This document shows, piece by piece, positions 25,477 to 33,869 of a stretch of 64,000 nt of DNA; the stretch's first letter is position 1; each line of letters begins with the position of its first letter. A model generated the notes under the pieces. It did no database searches. It was not told the origin of the DNA and saw only the letters and a list, made by a program, of their open reading frames with translations. Source of the DNA: Accumulibacter phosphatis (GTDB lineage: Bacteria > Pseudomonadota > Gammaproteobacteria > Burkholderiales > Rhodocyclaceae); assembly GCF_000024165.1 (NCBI RefSeq), contig NC_013194.1:2728001-2792000 (forward strand). The letters are read 5' to 3'. A program made the position numbers and the translations under genes.

Positions 25477-26877
25477 ATGAACACGAAGACGACTTCCGCA
25501 ACGGCAGTTGGCGTGGCGCAAGGGAACCCTGCCGGGCGCATTCGGGCGACGGCCGTGCAGCCGACAGGCAGCGGCAAGCAGAAGGTTGGACTGGCGCTTC
25601 AGGGGGGCTCGTTTCTCGCGGGGGCGATTGCGACGGGCGTGGTGGCCGGCCTGCTCGAGAAACGTGCCTTCGAGAATCACGACATCACCGCATTTTCCGG
25701 CACCTCCGCGGGCGCGCTCGCCGCCGCCGTGTGCTGGCGGCATGCGCTGGCCGCTGACGACGGGACGATGCAGGAGCGAATGAGCAAGGCCCACGGCACG
25801 CTCGTCAAACAATGGCTTCACAATGCGAACGGGATGATCCCGAACCAGGCGACGGGCGACTTCATGAAGATGGTCGACCACCTGTGGTCGTCGAATCCGA
25901 TCTATTTCTGGTGGAAGGACAACGTTAGCGTGAAGTGGCTGCACGGCGAGTTCGAAGCGTGGGTCGATGCCTACGTCAAGCCCGAGGAGAGCATCCGCCT
26001 GCTCTTCGCACGCTATGTGCAGCCGGCCGATCCACAGGCAGCTCTCGATCTGGATGCGGCGCAGGCTGCTTTCCGGGCGGACCAAGGGCGGCCGCATCTG
26101 GTCGTTGGCGCCACGCGCGTGGTCGACAGCGAAAACGTGCACATCACCGATGAGGACTTCTTCGACGAGCTGATCAAGGCGCTGAAGTATCACGGGAACG
26201 ATCGCGAGGCGGCAATCCGGGCGGCAGCGGACTACATGCGTCAGGGGATCATGGCGTCCGGCTCGATCGACTTCATGAACGGCATGACAACCGTCGAGCG
26301 CGGTCGCCATGCGGGGACCTACCTCGACGGCGCCTGGTCCGAGAACCCACCGCTCGAAGGCCTGCTGGATGCGAGGGTCAACCAGATCTGGATGGTCGAG
26401 GTGTTCCCGAAGGAGTGCCCCGCTATTCCGGTCAGCTTTGCCGAACGCGAGGATCGGCGCGAGGAACTGTGGCAGAACGCGGTCGTCGAGCAGCAGGTGG
26501 ATTTCATGAAAAAGGTAAACCTGTGGGTCGAGAGCGGTATGCTCAGGTCGTCCGACCAGGATCTGGAGAACCTCAGGGTTGATTTGCGCCAGCGGCTGCA
26601 GGACCTGACCTCCACCGCCAGCAAACGCTTGCTGGCGGCGTTCAGGGAGAGCGACGACGAGTGGGATGAGTGCATTGACGCGCGGACAGGCAGCGTGGAC
26701 GTGGAAGCACTCGTTGAACGGATCGTCCGGCCGTACCGGCACATCGGATGGGGTACCATCAAGCTGCCATCGGAGATGCAAGGTCTCACCGCCGGCGCGC
26801 GCATTGTCAATGATCGGAACTTCCTGCTCGGCAAGATGGAGATGGGGCGCCAGATGGCCCTGAACTTTCTCGCGTAG
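25477..26877 (+). CDS. Patatin-like phospholipase
   Basis: 466 aa from the ATG at 25477, which has GGGAG nine bases upstream; the frame is open upstream but lacks family similarity. The nucleophile elbow is GTSAG (75-79, Ser77), and the second member of the Ser-Asp dyad is in TYLDGAWSENPP near residue 283 (DG[AG] motif). The oxyanion loop, normally GGGxRG, reads LALQGGSFLAG (39-49) and so lacks the usual arginine. Residues 300-466 are a family-specific extension with charged helices. It has no signal peptide and is presumably cytoplasmic or membrane-associated. It likely hydrolyses acyl lipids; the true substrate is unknown. Confidence 0.85.
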   Translation: MNTKTTSATAVGVAQGNPAGRIRATAVQPTGSGKQKVGLALQGGSFLAGAIATGVVAGLLEKRAFENHDITAFSGTSAGALAAAVCWRHALAADDGTMQERMSKAHGTLVKQWLHNANGMIPNQATGDFMKMVDHLWSSNPIYFWWKDNVSVKWLHGEFEAWVDAYVKPEESIRLLFARYVQPADPQAALDLDAAQAAFRADQGRPHLVVGATRVVDSENVHITDEDFFDELIKALKYHGNDREAAIRAAADYMRQGIMASGSIDFMNGMTTVERGRHAGTYLDGAWSENPPLEGLLDARVNQIWMVEVFPKECPAIPVSFAEREDRREELWQNAVVEQQVDFMKKVNLWVESGMLRSSDQDLENLRVDLRQRLQDLTSTASKRLLAAFRESDDEWDECIDARTGSVDVEALVERIVRPYRHIGWGTIKLPSEMQGLTAGARIVNDRNFLLGKMEMGRQMALNFLA

Positions 26878-27034
26878 GGGCTTGCCCGGAAAGCCTCGCC
26901 GTGGTGAGGCGGGCAGTAGTGACCGGGCGACCATTTGCGACCATTTGGAGCGGCATGGCCACCACCGTGGCGTGTGCTACCCGGTCGGCTTCGCCGAAGG
27001 CGTGGCGTCCTTTCGGCAGCGCCCCGCAGCGCTT

Positions 27035-27040
27035 TATAAT
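27035..27040 (+). promoter_or_regulatory. Candidate -10 box upstream of the EamA transporter
   Basis: A perfect TATAAT lies about 100 bases before the transporter start; a weak TTCGGC stands 17 bases upstream of it. The remaining 260-base gap shows nothing else. Confidence 0.35.
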
Positions 27041-27138
27041 CGCAGCGAGCGAAACACCGTAGCGCCGGATGGTCCGTCGGGCCGTCCGGCTGTTTTTTCA
27101 CGTGGCGCCAGCGCCGCGCCATCTGCGAGTCCCTGCTG

Positions 27139-28032
27139 TTGATCGCTGATCCCGTTGCGCGCACGCGCTTCGTCGGCCTTGCCTGTATCGTCGCTTCGGC
27201 GACGGGCTTCGGCGCGATGCCGATCTTCGCCAAGCTGGCCTACGCCGCAGGTGTCGACCTGCCAAGCATGCTCTTCCTGCGTTTCGCGCTGGCCGGCCTG
27301 ACGATGGCCGCGGTGATGCAGTGGCGCCGGTTGCGATGGCCACGTGGCGGCAATCTGCTGGCCCTGATGGCGATGGGCGGGGTGGGTTATCTGGGGCAGT
27401 CGTTCTGCTATTTCGCCGCGCTGCAGCACGCCACAGCCGGCCTCACCGCACTGCTCCTCTACCTGTACCCGGCGATCGTCACCGTCCTCTCGGCCCTCTT
27501 GGCGCGACGCCGTCTGTCGCTCTTGCGTATCCTTGCCGTAGCGGCCGCACTGCTCGGTACTGGTCTGGCCGTCGGCGGCAGCCTGGCCGGCAGCCCCATC
27601 GGCATTCTCCTCGGCGTCGGTGCGGCACTTATCTACTCGGTCTACATACTGGTCGGCGAGCGCGTGACGCCGGTGGCCGGGGCGATCCCGTCGGCGACCG
27701 TGATCATGCTGTCGGCGGCGCTCGGCTACGGGCTGATTGTTCTCTGGCGGGGGCCGGCTTTTCCGACGTCACCGGCAGCCTGGGCAGCGGTTGGCGGCAT
27801 TGTCGTGTTGTCGACGGTGGTGGCGATGATCACCTTTTTTGCCGGCATGGCGCGCCTGGGGGCTGCCGACGCGGCGACGCTGTCAACGCTCGAGCCGGTA
27901 GTCACCGTCGTCCTCGCGGCGACCTTTCTGGCCGAGGCAGTCGGTGGCTGGCAGATTGCCGGCGGCGCCATCATCCTCGCCGCCGTCGTCGTTCTGGCGC
28001 GTGCAGGGGAGTCTACGAAAGCGCCGGGGTGA
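27139..28032 (+). CDS. EamA-domain (DMT superfamily) transporter
   Basis: 297 aa with ten predicted membrane helices in two EamA repeats (about 10-140 and 153-290). Repeat one begins ACIVASATGFGAMPIFAKLAY, and each repeat ends in a conserved Gly/Ala-rich helix (LLGTGLAVGG; LAEAVGGWQIAGGAIILAAVV). Family members export amino acids or other small metabolites. The start shown is TTG; no ATG exists before residue 27, and starting there would delete half of the first helix. The 3' end overlaps the convergent alpha/beta hydrolase gene by 20 bases. Confidence 0.85.
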   Translation: MIADPVARTRFVGLACIVASATGFGAMPIFAKLAYAAGVDLPSMLFLRFALAGLTMAAVMQWRRLRWPRGGNLLALMAMGGVGYLGQSFCYFAALQHATAGLTALLLYLYPAIVTVLSALLARRRLSLLRILAVAAALLGTGLAVGGSLAGSPIGILLGVGAALIYSVYILVGERVTPVAGAIPSATVIMLSAALGYGLIVLWRGPAFPTSPAAWAAVGGIVVLSTVVAMITFFAGMARLGAADAATLSTLEPVVTVVLAATFLAEAVGGWQIAGGAIILAAVVVLARAGESTKAPG

Positions 28033-28846
28033 CGGCCGCGGCGGTGGCGGCGAGGAAGGTCAGCAGATTCCTGACCACCGCCTGCGCTTGCTCGTTCATC
28101 ATCGCGTGCCCGCAAGCGGCGATCTCGAGGCGTTGGACCTGCGGCAGCGCCGACTGCAGTGGCGACAAATTGCGGCGCGGCGTCATGCGGTCGCGGCCGG
28201 CGACCAGCAGCAGTGTTGGGCAGGCGACCCGGGCGGCCGCCGCCAGGCCGTTCTGGTAGCCGTTGCAGGCGGCGAGGTCGATTGCCAACACGCCCGGCGG
28301 GCTGCGGCGCATGATCGCCAGCGTCACCCCGGGTCCCCAGATGCCGTGGCCACCGCCGCCGGCTAGCTGGAACGGTGCCGTCAGCGAGTACTCGGTCATC
28401 AATCGGTAGACGTGGTCGGGGTCGCTTTCGGAGCGGCTGAGCAGGGAATCGGCAACCGGCATCGGGGCGGCGGCGCCAAGCAGCGCCAGCCGACCGACGC
28501 GCGCGGGATGCCGTGCCGCGCATTCGAGGGCGACCAACGAGCCCATCGAGTGGCCGACCAGGATGGCCTGCGCCACGTCGGCGGCGTCGAGCAGCGCCGG
28601 TAGCCATTCGGCGAGGGCTTCGATGCTGCGCAGCGGCGGTCCGTTCGAGAGGCCGTGGCCGGGAAGGTCGGGGGCGAGTACGGCACAGCCGGCGGCGGTC
28701 AGGCCGCCGGCGACTGTCCGCCAGGCATCACAGTCGTTGGCGGCGCCGTGGATGAGGACGAGCGGTGGCCAGAGCGCTGCGCCGGGATTGAACGAGCGTC
28801 CGCCGGTGGCGATGTGACAGCGCCTCCCCGCTACGCTGAGCTCCAT
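28013..28846 (-). CDS. Alpha/beta hydrolase
   Basis: 277 aa. The fold markers are the oxyanion segment VLIHGAANDCDAW (30-42), DLPGHGLSNG (59-68), the nucleophile elbow GHSMGSLVAL near residue 98, the acid in VAGRDRMTP near 220, and the catalytic histidine in ACGHAMMNE near 245. The pattern fits the esterase/lactonase/thioesterase branch such as 3-oxoadipate enol-lactonase-like or BioH-like proteins, but no specific substrate can be assigned. The gene is convergent with the EamA transporter and 40 bases upstream (in its own direction) faces a YdcH gene on the same strand. Confidence 0.87.
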   Translation of the reverse strand: MELSVAGRRCHIATGGRSFNPGAALWPPLVLIHGAANDCDAWRTVAGGLTAAGCAVLAPDLPGHGLSNGPPLRSIEALAEWLPALLDAADVAQAILVGHSMGSLVALECAARHPARVGRLALLGAAAPMPVADSLLSRSESDPDHVYRLMTEYSLTAPFQLAGGGGHGIWGPGVTLAIMRRSPPGVLAIDLAACNGYQNGLAAAARVACPTLLLVAGRDRMTPRRNLSPLQSALPQVQRLEIAACGHAMMNEQAQAVVRNLLTFLAATAAAVTPALS

Positions 28847-28886
28847 GCGTGGTTTCCGGCTGCTCGGTACGGCGACGCGCTGGCAC

Positions 28887-29096
28887 TCAGGCGAGAACGT
28901 CGGGCGTCAGTAGGTGCTCGAGGTGCGTGATGCGATCCTTGAGCAGCAGCTTGCGCTTCTTCAGGCGGCGGACGAGGAGATCGTCGGGGGGCGGACTGAC
29001 GAGCAGATGATCGATCACCAGATCGAGGTCACGATGCTCGATGTGAAGCTCATGCAGCATGGCGCGGGTTTCGGTGATCTGTTCTTCGGTGAGCAT
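28887..29096 (-). CDS. YdcH family small protein (DUF465)
   Basis: 69 aa, helical hairpin. The segment LTEEQITETRAMLHELHIEHRDLD, followed by LKKRKLLLKDRITHLE, has the family's heptad-like charge pattern, with the LKKRKLxLKDxI motif near residues 45-57. DUF465/YdcH proteins are widespread and have no settled function. It is flanked on the same strand by azlD upstream and the hydrolase gene downstream. Confidence 0.85.
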   Translation of the reverse strand: MLTEEQITETRAMLHELHIEHRDLDLVIDHLLVSPPPDDLLVRRLKKRKLLLKDRITHLEHLLTPDVLA

Positions 29097-29127
29097 GGTT
29101 GCGGATGTCCGTAGGATGGTGATTCGG

Positions 29128-29475
29128 CTAGCCGACCAGAGCTCGCAGGCCCCACAAGGCGAGCATGCCGAGGACCACGGTCAGCCAGGTGCTGCGCGTT
29201 CGCCAGGCAACGACGGTTGCCAGTGCGGCGGCGGCGGCGCGCGGCAGTTCAGGACCTATGGTAGGCGCGCCACCAACAAAAAACAACGGTGGCGCGATGA
29301 TTGCCGCCATCACCGCCGGTGGCACATAGCGCAGGGCCTGCCGCAGCCACTCAGGCAGGTCGAGGTGCGCCAGCAGGGCAAGCGGGGCAAAGCGGATGAG
29401 GAAGGTGGCGATGCCGATACCGACGATCATCGACCAGACGAACACGTCGCTGCCCGCCGCGTCGGCGACGCTCAC
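29128..29475 (-). CDS. azlD: Branched-chain amino acid export protein AzlD
   Basis: 115 aa with four predicted membrane helices. It is the small subunit of the AzlCD exporter. The family opening ATFLIRFAPLALL, followed by WLRQALRYVPPAVMAAIIAPPLFF, is the AzlD signature. The start is GTG at 29475, giving the common GTGA four-base overlap with the azlC stop. This short gene lies inside a longer open frame whose upstream part is antisense-like noise. It may export branched-chain amino acids or analogues. Confidence 0.9.
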   Translation of the reverse strand: MSVADAAGSDVFVWSMIVGIGIATFLIRFAPLALLAHLDLPEWLRQALRYVPPAVMAAIIAPPLFFVGGAPTIGPELPRAAAAALATVVAWRTRSTWLTVVLGMLALWGLRALVG

Positions 29476-30170
29476 GCTCTTTTCCCGAGGCGGTCGGCGG
29501 CCAGGCCGGCACCGACGCCGATCAACGCTGCGGCAATCAGATTGAGCCTCAGTGGCAGCACCAGCAGAACCGAGGCGGTGCCGCCGACGACTGCGGCGAA
29601 AGCCATCGCGCGATCGGCGAGCAGGGGCACGAGCATGGCGATGAAGGTCAGCGGTACGATGAAGTCGAGCGACCAGTTCGCCGGTACGAGGCTGCCAAGC
29701 AGGACGCCGACAATCGTCGCGATTTGCCAGCACAGCCACGTGGCTCCGGCCAGCCCGAAATAGAACCAGTGCAGATTCCGCCGGTCTGTCGTCTGGGCGC
29801 AGCGCACGACGGTCAGCGCATACGCCTGGTCGGTCAGCAGGTAGGCGATGAGCGCCTGCCGGCGGCGGTCGAGCGTGCCGAAATGCGGCGCCAGCGAGGC
29901 GCCGTACATCAGGAAACGCAGGTTGATGATCGTCGGGGTCGCCAGGATCACCAGGAGCGGCGCACCGCCGGCATAAAGCTGCGTCGCGGCGATCTGCGCC
30001 GAGCCGGCGAAGATCACCCAACTCATCGCCAGCGCCTGTGCGGATGTCATGCCGGCAGTGCTGGCGGCAGCGCCGCAAACCATGCCAAAGGGAAGGATAC
30101 TCATGCTCAGCGGAGCGAAGGCACGAAGGCCGGCAATAAACTCGACGCGCGTGCTCGGGACTTGCGGCAT
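29472..30170 (-). CDS. azlC: Branched-chain amino acid export protein AzlC
   Basis: 232 aa, six to seven membrane helices. It is the large subunit of the AzlCD amino-acid exporter. Characteristic segments are FAPLSMSILPFGMVCGAAA near residue 18, FAGSAQIAATQL near 55, and NLRFLMYGASLAPHF near 83. The start at 30170 (MPQVPSTRVEF) is the first plausible codon before the conserved region. It is coupled to azlD by a four-base overlap and divergent from the unknown 106-residue gene. Confidence 0.92.
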   Translation of the reverse strand: MPQVPSTRVEFIAGLRAFAPLSMSILPFGMVCGAAASTAGMTSAQALAMSWVIFAGSAQIAATQLYAGGAPLLVILATPTIINLRFLMYGASLAPHFGTLDRRRQALIAYLLTDQAYALTVVRCAQTTDRRNLHWFYFGLAGATWLCWQIATIVGVLLGSLVPANWSLDFIVPLTFIAMLVPLLADRAMAFAAVVGGTASVLLVLPLRLNLIAAALIGVGAGLAADRLGKRA

Positions 30171-30236
30171 GGGGCGCTTTTGCGAATAGAATAGAGGATG
30201 GAATTGTAACCTTGAGACACCGCCGGAAGGAGGCAG

Positions 30237-30557
30237 ATGGTTTATCACATTATCGTTTCGTTTGGGCGGGAGCGGCAGTACGAGTTCAAGTTCTCCCATA
30301 CCGAACTTGCTGCAGGTTCTCCCGAAGAGGCGCGCCGCTGGTTTGACAAGGAATTCGCCGACCTCGAATGCGAGCCCAGCAATCCGATGGGCAAGGTCCT
30401 GATCATCGACAAGATCCTCAATGTCGCCCGCTATGGCGGCGAGCAGCGCTTCATCGAAGGCAAGGACTGGGCGGCGCGCTTTGCTCGCTATACGGCGCTC
30501 GCCCTGGGGCGCGACACGGTCCGTATCGACGTCGCCGCCTTCAATATCGGCTATTGA
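30237..30557 (+). CDS. Conserved-looking small protein of unknown function
   Basis: 106 aa, soluble and charged, with no signal peptide or recognised domain. It opens with a beta strand (MVYHIIVSFG) and has the hydrophobic core strand KVLIIDKILNVARY in the middle. Composition and codon use fit a real gene. The ribosome site AAGGAGG ends only three bases before the ATG, an unusually short spacing, but there is no alternative start. A strong terminator stands 20 bases downstream, so it forms its own transcription unit between divergent azlCD and greB. Confidence 0.7.
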   Translation: MVYHIIVSFGRERQYEFKFSHTELAAGSPEEARRWFDKEFADLECEPSNPMGKVLIIDKILNVARYGGEQRFIEGKDWAARFARYTALALGRDTVRIDVAAFNIGY

Positions 30558-30576
30558 CGGTTTGGTAGTGCGCATT

Positions 30577-30613
30577 GCGGCGTGGGTCTGACGGCCCGCG
30601 CCGCTTCTTTTTT
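30577..30613 (+). terminator. Rho-independent terminator after the 106-residue gene
   Basis: A 12-base stem (GCGGCG... pairing with ...CGCCGC, two G-U pairs) with the loop TGAC is followed by TTCTTTTTT. Confidence 0.88.
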
Positions 30614-30697
30614 CCCCGTCGGTACGGGAAATTGCCCGGCAGGCCTGGCCCGAGCGGGAGGCCGCCAGGGCCATCATCGGCCGGAGAATGACTACCG

Positions 30698-31264
30698 ATG
30701 AACAAGGAATTCAGCACACCAGGGGCGGGCGACGACGATCAGGACGAGAGTCCCGATCCGGCATTCGGGCTACCGCCGGGAACCCGCAACTACATCACGC
30801 CGGGCGGACACGCGCGGCTCAGGAGCGAACTCGAACACCTGCTGCGCGTCGAGCGGCCGCAGGTCGTCGGCGTCGTCCAGTGGGCGGCGTCGAACGGCGA
30901 CCGCTCCGAGAACGCCGACTACATCTACGGCAAACGGCGGCTGCGCGAGATCGACAGGCGAATTCGCTTCCTGACCAGACGTCTCGATCTCGCCGAAATC
31001 GTCGACCCGGCGAGGCGGGAGAACACCGAGCAGGTGTTCTTCGGCGCCACCGTGACGATCTGCGACGAGCAGGGGCTGGAAAACACCTATCAGATTGTCG
31101 GCGTCGACGAGACCGACTCGGCGCGCGGGCACATCAGCTGGGTGTCGCCCCTGGCGCGCGCGCTGCTCAAGGCGCGCGAGGGCGATACGGTACGTTTCCA
31201 TAGCCCGCTTGGCTGGCGTCAGGTCGAAGTCGTCGCCGTCGACTACCGGCGCATCGAGGAATAA
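30698..31264 (+). CDS. greB: Transcription elongation factor GreB
   Basis: 188 aa. It stimulates RNA cleavage by backtracked RNA polymerase. The N-terminal coiled coil includes ARLRSELEHLLRVERPQV, and the tip with the two acidic residues is SNGDRSENADYIYGKRRLREIDRR near residues 68-91. The C-terminal FKBP-like domain carries ISWVSPLARALLKAREGD. The YGKRRLREID element and the acidic-tip sequence separate GreB from GreA. A short N-terminal Asp-rich extension precedes it. htpG follows with its own heat-shock promoter. Confidence 0.95.
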   Translation: MNKEFSTPGAGDDDQDESPDPAFGLPPGTRNYITPGGHARLRSELEHLLRVERPQVVGVVQWAASNGDRSENADYIYGKRRLREIDRRIRFLTRRLDLAEIVDPARRENTEQVFFGATVTICDEQGLENTYQIVGVDETDSARGHISWVSPLARALLKAREGDTVRFHSPLGWRQVEVVAVDYRRIEE

Positions 31265-31275
31265 GCCCGACGGGG

Positions 31276-31301
31276 CTTGAAAAAGGCCCGAACATCCCCA
31301 T
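31276..31301 (+). promoter_or_regulatory. Sigma32 (RpoH) heat-shock promoter of htpG
   Basis: CTTGAAA (31276-31282) is followed after 13 bases by CCCCAT (31296-31301) and TTT. This is an exact match to the RpoH consensus CTTGAAA-N11-16-CCCCAT. It lies about 78 bases before the htpG start. Confidence 0.9.
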
Positions 31302-31378
31302 TTCAGGCCCACTGTGCGCTGAGCACACTGTCACCCGGATGCATTCGCTTTCGATCAACGCTTTTCATGGAGTTTTCA

Positions 31379-33298
31379 ATGGGCGCCCAAAAGGAGACAC
31401 TTGGTTTTCAGGCAGAAGTCAAACAACTGCTGAACCTGATGATCCACTCGCTGTACAGCAACAAGGAGATCTTTCTCCGCGAACTGATTTCCAATGCTTC
31501 CGACGCCTGTGATCGGCTTCGCTTCGAGGCCTTGAACAACGCTGCGCTCTACGGCGAGGATGCCGAGCTGAAGATCCGCGTCGCCTTCGACAGGGAGGCG
31601 CGGACGCTGAGCATCACCGACAACGGTATCGGGCTGTCGCGCGACGAGGCAGTGGAGCACCTCGGAACGATCGCCAAGTCGGGCACGCGCGAGTTCTTCT
31701 CGGCGCTGACCGGCGATCAGGCCAAGGACGCACACCTGATCGGGCAGTTCGGGGTGGGCTTCTATTCCTCGTACATCGTCGCCGACAAGGTGACCGTGAT
31801 CTCGCGGCGTGCCGGCCTCGAAGCCAGCCAGGCGATCCGCTGGGAATCGGCGGGCGAGGGTGAATTCACGATCGAGATGATCGAACGTGCGCAGCGGGGC
31901 ACCGAAGTGATCCTGCACCTGCGCGAAGGTGAAGACGAGTTCCTGTCGAGCTGGAAGCTTCGCCAGACGATTCGCAAGTACTCCGACCATATCACGCTGC
32001 CGATCGTGATGAAGAAGGAGGAGTGGAGCGAGGAGAAGAAGGAACAGGTGGTCACCGATGAAGACGAGACGGTCAATCAGGCGTCGGCGCTGTGGACGCG
32101 TCCCAAGTCCGAGATCAGTGAGGAGCAGTACAACGAGTTCTACAAGCACGTCGCGCACGATTTCGAGGACCCGCTGACGCACGTCCATGCGCGTGTCGAA
32201 GGGAAGCAGGAGTACATCCAGCTCCTCTACGTGCCGGCGAAGGCGCCGTTCGACCTCTTCGAACGTACGGCGCGTCACGGCATCAAGCTCTACGTGCGGC
32301 GGGTGTTCATCATGGACGATGCCGAACAGCTGATGCCGCTGTACCTGCGCTTCGTGCGCGGTGTGGTGGATTCCAGCGACCTGCCGCTCAACGTCTCGCG
32401 TGAAATCCTCCAGCAGTCGCGCGATATCGAGACGATTCGTGGTGGCTGCGTGAAGAAAGTGCTCGGCATGCTCGAAGCGCTCGCCGACAGCGACGATGTC
32501 GCCGAGAAGGAGAAGTACACGAAGTTCTGGAAGGAATTCGGTCGCGTCCTCAAGGAAGGCGTCGGCGAGGATCTTGCCAACAAGGACCGCATCGCCAAAT
32601 TGCTGCGCTTCGCCTCGACGCATGCCGATACGCCCGAGGAGAGCGTCTCGCTGGCCGACTACGTCGGGCGCATGAAGGAGGGACAGGAGAAGATCTACTA
32701 CGTCACCGCGGAAACCTTCACCGCCGCCAGGAACAGCCCGCACCTCGAAATCTTCCGCAAGAAGGGCATCGAAGTGCTGCTGCTCTCCGATCGTGTCGAC
32801 GAGTGGGTGTCGGGGCATCTGACCGAGTTCGACGGCAAGCCCCTGCAGTCGGTGGCCAAGGGCGGACTCGACCTCGGCAAGCTTGAGGACGCGGCCGAAA
32901 AGGAGGAAGCGGAGAAGGCCGCCGACGAGTACAAGGAACTGCTCGACAAGGTGAAGGCGACGCTCGGCGACAAGGTGAAGGACGTTCGCGTCACGCATCG
33001 CCTGACCGACTCGCCGTCCTGCATTGTCGCCGACGAGTTCGACATTGGCGGCAACCTGCAGAGAATCCTCAAGGCTGCCGGCCAGCAGGCGCCGGCGAGC
33101 AAGCCGATCCTCGAGATCAACCCCAAGCACCCGGCGGTGCAGCGTCTCAAGTTCGAAGAAACGCGCTTCGACGACTGGGCCAACCTGCTGCTCGAGCAGG
33201 CGACGCTGGCCGAAGGCGGCTCGCTCGACGATCCGGCGGGCTTCGTCAAGCGCATCAACGACCTGATGCTCGCTCTCTCGCTGGGTAGCGGTCGCTGA
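31379..33298 (+). CDS. htpG: Molecular chaperone HtpG (Hsp90)
   Basis: 639 aa, ATP-dependent dimeric chaperone. The N-terminal GHKL ATPase is evident: LFLRELISNASDACDRLRF-type motif near residue 33, ITDNGIGLSRDEA near 81 and GQFGVGFYSSYIV near 122. The middle domain has the catalytic-loop region GVVDSSDLPLNVSREILQ near 328. The start at 31379 (MGAQKETLGFQ) is supported by GGAG six bases upstream and family alignment; upstream in-frame codons overlap the promoter. The stop shares one base with the start of the hypoxanthine-DNA glycosylase gene. Confidence 0.97.
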   Translation: MGAQKETLGFQAEVKQLLNLMIHSLYSNKEIFLRELISNASDACDRLRFEALNNAALYGEDAELKIRVAFDREARTLSITDNGIGLSRDEAVEHLGTIAKSGTREFFSALTGDQAKDAHLIGQFGVGFYSSYIVADKVTVISRRAGLEASQAIRWESAGEGEFTIEMIERAQRGTEVILHLREGEDEFLSSWKLRQTIRKYSDHITLPIVMKKEEWSEEKKEQVVTDEDETVNQASALWTRPKSEISEEQYNEFYKHVAHDFEDPLTHVHARVEGKQEYIQLLYVPAKAPFDLFERTARHGIKLYVRRVFIMDDAEQLMPLYLRFVRGVVDSSDLPLNVSREILQQSRDIETIRGGCVKKVLGMLEALADSDDVAEKEKYTKFWKEFGRVLKEGVGEDLANKDRIAKLLRFASTHADTPEESVSLADYVGRMKEGQEKIYYVTAETFTAARNSPHLEIFRKKGIEVLLLSDRVDEWVSGHLTEFDGKPLQSVAKGGLDLGKLEDAAEKEEAEKAADEYKELLDKVKATLGDKVKDVRVTHRLTDSPSCIVADEFDIGGNLQRILKAAGQQAPASKPILEINPKHPAVQRLKFEETRFDDWANLLLEQATLAEGGSLDDPAGFVKRINDLMLALSLGSGR

Positions 33299-33804
33299 TG
33301 CGCGATGGCAGACCGGAGCTGCTTTTCGGTCTGCCGCCGATTCTCGATGCCGGCGTCAGAACGCTGATTCTCGGCAGCTTCCCGTCGCCGGCATCACTCG
33401 CCGGGCAACACTACTATGCGCACCGCCAGAACCAGTTCTGGCGTGTGCTCGGTCTTCTGCTCGGCGAACCGCTGCCCGAACTCGACTACCTCGACAAGCA
33501 GCGCTGCCTGCTGGCGCATCGCATCGGCGTGTGGGATGTCTATCGCCAGTGTCGGCGACAAGGTGCGCTCGATGCGGCGATCCAGTCACCCGAGACCAAC
33601 GATTTTGCAGGCCTGGCGCACGCCGCGCCGCAACTCGGACGTGTCTGCTTCAATGGCCGGACGGCCGGCAAGTTTACCCCCTGGTTCGCGCAACGAGGCT
33701 ACACAACAGCCGTCCTGCCATCGACCAGTCCGGCTTATACGCTCGCCTTCGCCAGCAAGCTTGCGCTCTGGCGGGCCGGATTGGGCGTCCAGGGCGGTGA
33801 CTGA
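33298..33804 (+). CDS. DNA-deoxyinosine (hypoxanthine-DNA) glycosylase
   Basis: 168 aa, uracil-DNA glycosylase superfamily family 6. It should remove hypoxanthine, the deamination product of adenine, from DNA. The signature LILGSFPSPASLAGQHYYA is at about 23-41, followed by HRQNQFWRVLG with the conserved Asn. The second loop, LPSTSPAYT, is near residue 141 and the helix IGVWDVYRQC near 76. The ATG overlaps the htpG stop by one base, so the repair enzyme is cotranslated with the heat-shock chaperone. A shared heat response is therefore likely. Confidence 0.88.
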   Translation: MRDGRPELLFGLPPILDAGVRTLILGSFPSPASLAGQHYYAHRQNQFWRVLGLLLGEPLPELDYLDKQRCLLAHRIGVWDVYRQCRRQGALDAAIQSPETNDFAGLAHAAPQLGRVCFNGRTAGKFTPWFAQRGYTTAVLPSTSPAYTLAFASKLALWRAGLGVQGGD

Positions 33805-33869
33805 TACCGCCCGTGGCGGGGGTCGGAACAGCCCGCGGCTGACCGCCACGGCTGCCCCGACCCGCCGAA

